This document shows, in pieces, positions 1 to 5,600 of a DNA stretch of 8,705 nt. The stretch comes from Acidobacteriota bacterium (GTDB taxonomy: Bacteria > Acidobacteriota > Blastocatellia > RBC074): the NCBI GenBank assembly GCA_013140935.1, contig JABFSD010000291.1, positions 1-8,705 of the forward strand. Direction: 5' to 3'. The notes below the pieces were generated by a model. That model worked only from the letters and a program-made list of their open reading frames with translations. It was not told the DNA's origin and made no database searches. Numbering within the stretch: the stretch's first letter is position 1; every line of letters begins with the position of its first letter. The translations under genes and the position numbers were made by a program.

Positions 1-863
1 GTGAAATCGAGTGTGACGTTACCAGCGAGGTCACTAGACAATTCTCCGAAACGATTGGTGTTGGGTACGCCGTTGGTGCGCGGAACGGTATAAACCTGCG
101 CGTTGACGCCGCCGTTGGTCTGGCTCGCATCAATCAGCCGGTTGCCCCACGCATCAATCGTGTAAGCCTGCTGATAGATTTGCGTCATCACGTTGGACGT
201 GTTGACGAAATAGCCTTTGACTTGCTGAATGCGATTGAGCGCATCGTATTCGTATTTGTCGCGGTAAATCACCGTTTGGCTGACGGCGTCGTTGAGCGGA
301 ACCAAATGGTCAAACTGGGTGACGTTGCCGTTGTTATCGGTGCCACTGGCGAGGGGATCGCCTGCCGTACGCATCGCGTTACCGTAATAAAAACTCAATC
401 TCCCGCGGTTCCACGAGGCCGCCATCGTCATATCGCTGCCCGTGCCGAGAAAGACTTGCGCCAGTTGAAAGCGGTTGTTGTATTTGAATTGATGGAAGAG
501 CGGCGTCTGTGTGCCGAAGCATTCTTTGGTGATCTGCCCGGCGGCGTTGTATTCAAATTGATTAGCGTAAGTGCGATTGACGCTATCGCAGAGCGTGCCG
601 GTGACGCTGCTCAACCGTCCGCTGGCGCTATAAGCCGAAGTCGTCGAACGTCCCGCCGACGGGTAGTTTTGCGCCAACACATGGCCGGCATAGTCATACG
701 TCCGCGACATCGCAAAACTATAGGGTGTCGTGTTCGTCATGAACTTTTGCGTGCCCGTCAACGGACGCCCCAGCACATCGAACGAATTGGTCTCGGTGTA
801 ATGGGTCGCGGGCGCGTTGCTGATCGGGTGCAAATTGAAAGAAGCGCTCTTCCATAACTTGCC
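1..863 (-). pseudogene. Displaced, start-less copy of RHS core (partial, runs off left edge)
   Basis: This segment repeats bases 3729-4591 of the large RHS gene, with one mismatch at 855 (T here, C at 4583; a synonymous Leu codon). It stays open in the RHS frame throughout and encodes the equivalent of residues 1155-1441, a stretch of YD repeats before the RHS-associated core. It has no signal peptide and no N-terminal region. No well-placed start is visible: the first in-frame ATG (740-738) lacks a convincing Shine-Dalgarno. The frame is continuous with the secreted gene upstream of it, separated only by that gene's TGA and three codons. Known RHS loci carry such truncated cores followed by an alternative tip and immunity gene as recombination donors; that is the inferred role. 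Whether a new tip follows lies beyond the left edge. It could instead be a simple decaying tandem duplication. Confidence 0.85.
1..863. repeat. 863-bp direct repeat, copy A
   Basis: Line-by-line comparison with 3729-4591 gives a constant offset of 3728 and 862 identities out of 863. Both copies have the same orientation. The right boundary is at 863/4591; a few more bases (CAAGG) match if a one-base gap is allowed. The left boundary is not reached, because the copies still match at base 1, so the full repeat is longer than shown. Confidence 0.97.
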
Positions 864-872
864 TTGGCGGGT

Positions 873-1625
873 TCAGTAATAGGTAATTTCTCGAATGCTG
901 GTTACGGTCATGTCGCGCACCTTGCCATTGGTGTCCGCCGTAGTGGCGGTTCGTTTGATCCAGTTTCCCCGGCTGTCAACGCTAATGTCTTTATATCCTG
1001 TTTTCTCTTGGAGCTTCCCCTCAGCGGTGTAGCTGGCGGATTCTACTTGAACACCACGTTCATCATGCTTGTATACAAATCTGAAACGTGACCCATACGC
1101 ATCTTCTGGTTTATCTTTGCGCGCCCGCTCAATCACCCAACCCTTTTCATCAAATAAATATGTGTCAATCCATAACCATTGCCCATTGAGTCGTTTGGTA
1201 GCGGCTTCAAGCTGCCTTTTCTCAGCATCATATCGGTAGGTAGTAATGAGCGTCAGAAAATCAGCGTTGCGCTCTCCGCCCCCTGGCACAGCCGGGCGCG
1301 GAGGAGCAAGCGGGTTAGGCGGAACGTCCGCCATTTTTTCAATCCGCCGCCCTTGCCCATCATGGCTGAAAACGCTCTGTTGCAAGTTCAATCCAGCCGT
1401 CGACTTTTTTTCAGCCAGGTTACCCTGCCGGTCATAAGTTTCTATGAATTCGACAATATTATCGGTTTTAAGGGGTTTGCCCGTTTCCTTCACTTCAACA
1501 GTGTCAGTCCTGCGCACGGTGTGAACCGTTCCGCGCAGATCGTTGAGGTACTTATCCGGTTTGGATTGGGCAAGGGATTGAGGAACAAGAAGGACACTTA
1601 GAAAAGTTGTTAATAATATTTTCAT
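873..1625 (-). CDS. Small secreted YD-repeat-like protein
   Basis: 250 residues from ATG at 1625. Residues 1-19 form a Sec signal peptide (Lys2, a hydrophobic stretch, SLA before Gln20), so the product should be periplasmic or exported. About six degenerate YD-like units follow, each a tyrosine or phenylalanine, then D, a G or E turn and a basic end: near residues 62-73, 86-97, 120-131, 156-167, 185-196 and 214-225. A Pro-rich segment spans 101-117. The ending REITYY looks natural, so the gene seems complete. There is no RHS-associated core, cleavage motif or toxin tip. It sits 85 bases beyond the DUF2247-like gene on the same strand and could be cotranscribed, but no clear Shine-Dalgarno precedes its ATG. 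Its stop codon lies 9 bases before the displaced RHS core, in the same frame. Function unknown. Confidence 0.85.
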   Translation of the reverse strand: MKILLTTFLSVLLVPQSLAQSKPDKYLNDLRGTVHTVRRTDTVEVKETGKPLKTDNIVEFIETYDRQGNLAEKKSTAGLNLQQSVFSHDGQGRRIEKMADVPPNPLAPPRPAVPGGGERNADFLTLITTYRYDAEKRQLEAATKRLNGQWLWIDTYLFDEKGWVIERARKDKPEDAYGSRFRFVYKHDERGVQVESASYTAEGKLQEKTGYKDISVDSRGNWIKRTATTADTNGKVRDMTVTSIREITYY

Positions 1626-1710
1626 TATAGTTTTTCAGTTTATCGCTACTTTAACGTTACGGTTTTCATCGCAACTCTTTCGGCGGCAATTTAATATTTT
1701 CAGCGCCTAG

Positions 1711-2238
1711 TTATTTTCTTTGAGTGCTACGTTTTCCGATCTCGCAATTGCCTTCATTGAGGTATTGTTGCCATTTTGAAAAGAGCCTGCGTTCATTTTC
1801 TTCACGGCTATGCTGACTTGGGTCATAGTCATCAGTTACTGGCATGTATCGCACGAACCCCTCAATCTCAAGCGGGTAATCAAAGTCGGCATAAATCGTC
1901 TCAACTTCACCCAAAGCGTCAATCACATCAGTCCTATTTTTAAACAACCACGCAAGCTGGAGAAATAGCCATATTTTGCCTGAATCAATGCCCTTCTCAC
2001 TAGGCTCAATATTAGCTAGCTTCCGGAGCGTTTCTCCAATCAGTTGAGTTTCTGATTTCCCCAAGCCGGATAGCTCAATTTCAAGCGGATTATCTGATCC
2101 TGCGCAAAGTTGATCTTCTGCTAAATTAACGATATCTAGCCAGCCAATCAACTGGCGTTCATACCCCCAAAGAGCGTCGTGCCAAGTCAGTAAGACATGC
2201 TCTCGGATAAATTGATAAGGAACAGTAACTAGACTCAT
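1711..2238 (-). CDS. DUF2247-like protein, probable immunity protein of the RHS toxin
   Basis: 175 residues, no signal peptide or membrane segment, rich in acidic residues, so cytoplasmic. The frame is open up to 2394, but ATG 2238 is chosen because AGGA at 2250-2247 sits 8 bases before it and the extra upstream residues are low-complexity and basic. From memory it matches DUF2247: an N-terminal FIREHVLLTW segment (residues 10-19), an EIELSGL segment (53-59), and the C-terminal signature YADFDYP...EGFVRYMP (116-133) followed by DYDPS.HS.EEN. This family occurs beside polymorphic toxins and is regarded as an immunity family. Its place 112 bases after the toxin-tip frame fits a protein that neutralises that toxin inside the producing cell. 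The assignment to DUF2247 is by recognition, not search; cognate pairing is inferred from position. Confidence 0.8.
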   Translation of the reverse strand: MSLVTVPYQFIREHVLLTWHDALWGYERQLIGWLDIVNLAEDQLCAGSDNPLEIELSGLGKSETQLIGETLRKLANIEPSEKGIDSGKIWLFLQLAWLFKNRTDVIDALGEVETIYADFDYPLEIEGFVRYMPVTDDYDPSQHSREENERRLFSKWQQYLNEGNCEIGKRSTQRK

Positions 2239-2350
2239 AATGAAAATCCTAAGTTTGAAGGCAAAATCATTCCGGCATATAGAATATTCAAAAAGGCTAG
2301 TTTGCAGGCGATTTTGAAACCGAAACACCAGAATAATTTTGCTGGCAAAC
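2239..2350. other. A+T-rich spacer between toxin tip and immunity gene
   Basis: 112 bases. Bases 2281-2340 contain only 20 G+C of 60 by hand count, the lowest seen in the window. The minus strand has TATTCT- and TATATG-like hexamers around 2285-2278 that could be a -10 element for independent immunity expression, but no partner -35 is convincing. No terminator hairpin was found. Confidence 0.35.
2247..2250 (-). promoter_or_regulatory. Ribosome binding site deciding the immunity-gene start
   Basis: The minus strand reads AGGATTTTCATTATG: AGGA with an 8-base spacer to ATG 2238-2236. No comparable site precedes the earlier in-frame ATG at 2394, which lies inside the toxin-tip frame. Confidence 0.7.
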
Positions 2351-2644
2351 TTATTTCGTTTTCGGAACTTTCTGGTTGGGTACACCGTTAACAACGCCGC
2401 CTTCTATAAAACGTTGATGGGTTACGTTCCCCGAAGGATCAAGAATGTACTCGTATATGCCTGTCTTATCATTAAACCCTCCAGATGTTTGAAGCAACGT
2501 CCGCTCTACACCGTCCCCTCCACGAACTGTGAAAATCTGACCAGCCTCAAGCTGCTCACGGGATAGGAAGCTGGCAGCCCAATGTGAAGAGTCGCCTTTC
2601 AATCCGCTACCAATGCGATCCGCTATAATTATTTGATTCGCCAC
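2351..2644 (-). CDS. Detached RHS toxin tip (C-terminal domain in frame beyond the RHS stop)
   Basis: The recorded frame is 97 residues from GTG 2644, but it is continuous with the RHS frame: after the RHS TGA (2689-2687) come 14 more sense codons, including a TGGAYSNIK segment, before this GTG. The GTG has only AAGG two bases upstream, too close for a usual ribosome binding site, so independent initiation is doubtful. The 111-residue stretch looks like a polymorphic-toxin tip: an [10 protein letters not shown] segment, [13 protein letters not shown], a [12 protein letters not shown] segment and a Gly/His-containing end with [11 protein letters not shown]. Similar endings are recalled from RHS C-termini in other bacteria, but no enzymatic activity can be named. 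The DUF2247-like gene follows 112 bases later. Most likely this is the real toxin domain, cut off by a nonsense mutation. The alternatives are a free-standing tip or low-level readthrough. Confidence 0.6.
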   Translation of the reverse strand: MANQIIIADRIGSGLKGDSSHWAASFLSREQLEAGQIFTVRGGDGVERTLLQTSGGFNDKTGIYEYILDPSGNVTHQRFIEGGVVNGVPNQKVPKTK

Positions 2645-2686
2645 AGCCTTTATGTTTGAATAGGCTCCGCCGGTAGCTTCATCCGC

Positions 2687-2689
2687 TCA
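2687..2689 (-). other. In-frame TGA separating the RHS protein from its apparent toxin tip
   Basis: The RHS frame reads GTT GAA GCT TGA GCG GAT GAA GCT and stays open for 111 more codons to TAA at 2353-2351. A single substitution at this codon would restore a protein of about 1900 residues ending directly before the immunity gene. TGA is not a sense codon here: the 1788-codon RHS frame contains no other TGA and uses TGG for tryptophan. Confidence 0.8.
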
Positions 2690-5600
2690 AGCTTCAACAT
2701 ATTCCTGAGCAAGGCTCTTAATGACTTCTTTCGCTACGACTTTAAGCGTAACTGATCCACCGCCACTCAGTACAGCGGCAGCACCATCTATGCTTTTAGT
2801 GACAAAATCCAGCAGGATGGCATTAGTCCTGGCCTCTATCATCTCCTTTGAGGCTTGCATGTTTTCTAAGCGAATTTCGTGCAAAGCCTCCGCTGTCAAA
2901 TTTCGATAATTCTGACTGTTAGTTGGCAAGAAGACTAAGCTTCCGCCTGCAGATCTAAAAACAGTGCCGCTACCAGTCTGGCTAACCACACTCCACGTCG
3001 CAGCCGTAATTTCTTCCCAACCTTTTGCGTCTAATTCTTCCTTGCTTAAGACGCCGTTATACCAGACGAATTCATTTTGTCCTTTGTTGTAATACCATTT
3101 AAGCCCAGTTGGGTCCGTCAACACCAGCGGATGATTGCCAACATAAGCATAGCGATTCCATGTTTGCGGATCGCTGACACCAGCACTCGAAATATCCGGG
3201 TCAACACTAATGAACCGCCCCTGCTTGCTCGCGTAATACCGCGCCTGCGCATAATCCAGCCCCGTCTCGTCGTCCCGTTCATACGTCGTAAAGTCCTGCC
3301 GCAAACAATCCGCCGCATAACCATACGTGGATGAGCGCAAAGCCCCGGTCACTTCTTCGCCGTAAGGCAAATAATCGTGCCGCTTGATATTGGCGAGACT
3401 GCCCGTCACATCGGCCAATATGCGCGGCGTACCGAGATGGTCTTTCACCAGCCAGCGCGCTACGTCGCAACCCGCTACCACCAGCATGTCGCCGCCGCGA
3501 TAGACGTATTCGCGCTGCGCGTAGGTCGAAGGCACGCCGCTCGTCACCGGGTATTCCGCCAGCAATTCGCCCTCGAAGCCGAACACCTGCCACGTTTCGA
3601 CGCCGCTGACGATGCGCCTGACGCGCTGCCCGCCCGCGTCGTAAACATAATGATTCGTCAGCCCGGCTTTGACCGCTTTGGTCATGCGGTTCGCCCCGTC
3701 GTAATCCAGCGTACCGGAGCCGCTCGCTGTGAAATCGAGTGTGACGTTACCAGCGAGGTCACTAGACAATTCTCCGAAACGATTGGTGTTGGGTACGCCG
3801 TTGGTGCGCGGAACGGTATAAACCTGCGCGTTGACGCCGCCGTTGGTCTGGCTCGCATCAATCAGCCGGTTGCCCCACGCATCAATCGTGTAAGCCTGCT
3901 GATAGATTTGCGTCATCACGTTGGACGTGTTGACGAAATAGCCTTTGACTTGCTGAATGCGATTGAGCGCATCGTATTCGTATTTGTCGCGGTAAATCAC
4001 CGTTTGGCTGACGGCGTCGTTGAGCGGAACCAAATGGTCAAACTGGGTGACGTTGCCGTTGTTATCGGTGCCACTGGCGAGGGGATCGCCTGCCGTACGC
4101 ATCGCGTTACCGTAATAAAAACTCAATCTCCCGCGGTTCCACGAGGCCGCCATCGTCATATCGCTGCCCGTGCCGAGAAAGACTTGCGCCAGTTGAAAGC
4201 GGTTGTTGTATTTGAATTGATGGAAGAGCGGCGTCTGTGTGCCGAAGCATTCTTTGGTGATCTGCCCGGCGGCGTTGTATTCAAATTGATTAGCGTAAGT
4301 GCGATTGACGCTATCGCAGAGCGTGCCGGTGACGCTGCTCAACCGTCCGCTGGCGCTATAAGCCGAAGTCGTCGAACGTCCCGCCGACGGGTAGTTTTGC
4401 GCCAACACATGGCCGGCATAGTCATACGTCCGCGACATCGCAAAACTATAGGGTGTCGTGTTCGTCATGAACTTTTGCGTGCCCGTCAACGGACGCCCCA
4501 GCACATCGAACGAATTGGTCTCGGTGTAATGGGTCGCGGGCGCGTTGCTGATCGGGTGCAAATTGAAAGAAGCGCTCTTCCACAACTTGCCCTTGCCATT
4601 GGGGATGGTGACGCCCATCGGCGCACCGGTTCCGTCATACCATCTTTCAGTCGCGGGCGTAGCGACCGCCGTCGTGCTGGCGGTGACATAGCTGGTCGTC
4701 ACCGGGCGATTGAGGTCGTCGTAGCTGTAATTGGTTTTCACCCCACGCGGGTCACACATTTGGATAACGTTGCTGTTTTGGTCATAAATATATTTCGCTA
4801 CCCAATTGGCATTGCCCGTCTTCGGGTCGGTGATGTCATATCCGCTGAAACACACCTGTTCAGGTTGCCGCAGTCGCACGAGCCGCGAGAGCGAGTCATA
4901 CATAAAGAAACGGCACTGCCCGGCTTGCACCGGATATTGGCCGCGCTGATCAACCATCACCAAATTGGCGAGCGTGTCGTAAGCATAAAGTGTCAGGAAA
5001 TTAAACCCGCCAGCCGTGGGCGCTTCATAAACTCGCGTCAGTCGTCCTAACCCATCGGTGACGCTGCGGCGCGTATTGCCGGCTTGATCGGTGACGGTGA
5101 CTTCGTTGGTGTTATAAACGCTGGTCACTACGGCCTGATCGGGGGTGCGCACTTTGATGACGCGATTTAATTCGTCATAAACCGAGCAGGTCTGATCGGT
5201 CGTGTTAAACGGCACATTCGCTTTGTTCGGCAACGTAGTCGTCGCCATCGGGATGAAGGGGCTTGAGGTTTTCTCGATCTTACGGTTCACGTTGCCCGTG
5301 AAGGCGCTTGCTTCATACAAATCGTATTGCGTGTCTTTGATGCTCCACTTGTTATTGCCTTCGCAATGCGCCGCGCGCCACGGTCGCCCGAGTGGGTCAA
5401 GAAACGTCATGTCATCCACATAAACGCCTGTGGTGACATTGCCGCTTTGCAGCGTGCGCGTTTTGACATAAGCGTCACAGCCGCTCGTGCCTGGCATATC
5501 GTAGTATTCATATTTGGTGCATCCGCCATCGGGGCGATTGACTTGCTTAGGCCGCAAAAAGCCCAACTCATAATCAAAGCTCGTCGTCTGACCGTTTTCA

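Noticed and set aside
719..856. Short minus-strand frame from an ATG created by the single mismatch at 855, with AAGG six bases upstream
   Set aside because: It is out of frame with the RHS core, about 45 codons long, and encodes an alternative-frame reading of YD-repeat sequence. The new ATG is probably chance.
180..857. 225-codon plus-strand open frame
   Set aside because: It is the same antisense shadow repeated, because this region duplicates part of the RHS gene.
1626..1710. Possible terminator or promoter between the DUF2247-like gene and the secreted YD-like gene
   Set aside because: No G+C-rich stem followed by a T run and no spaced pair of promoter hexamers could be found. Only a degenerate GCGATRAAA repeat is present.
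2239..2394. N-terminal extension of the DUF2247-like frame back to ATG 2394
   Set aside because: The extra 52 residues overlap the toxin-tip frame and lack family resemblance, and a much better ribosome binding site precedes ATG 2238.
2664..2689. TGA as selenocysteine or as a reassigned tryptophan codon
   Set aside because: A small stem (2677-2664, five pairs with one bulge) follows the TGA, but it is too short for a typical bacterial selenocysteine element and the protein is not a redox enzyme. The 1788-codon gene has no other TGA and uses TGG for Trp, so the code is standard.
3377..5050. 557-codon open frame on the plus strand
   Set aside because: It lies wholly antisense to the well-supported RHS gene, reads as Arg/Ile/His-rich sequence without domains, and is a by-product of the G+C-rich codon pattern of YD repeats.
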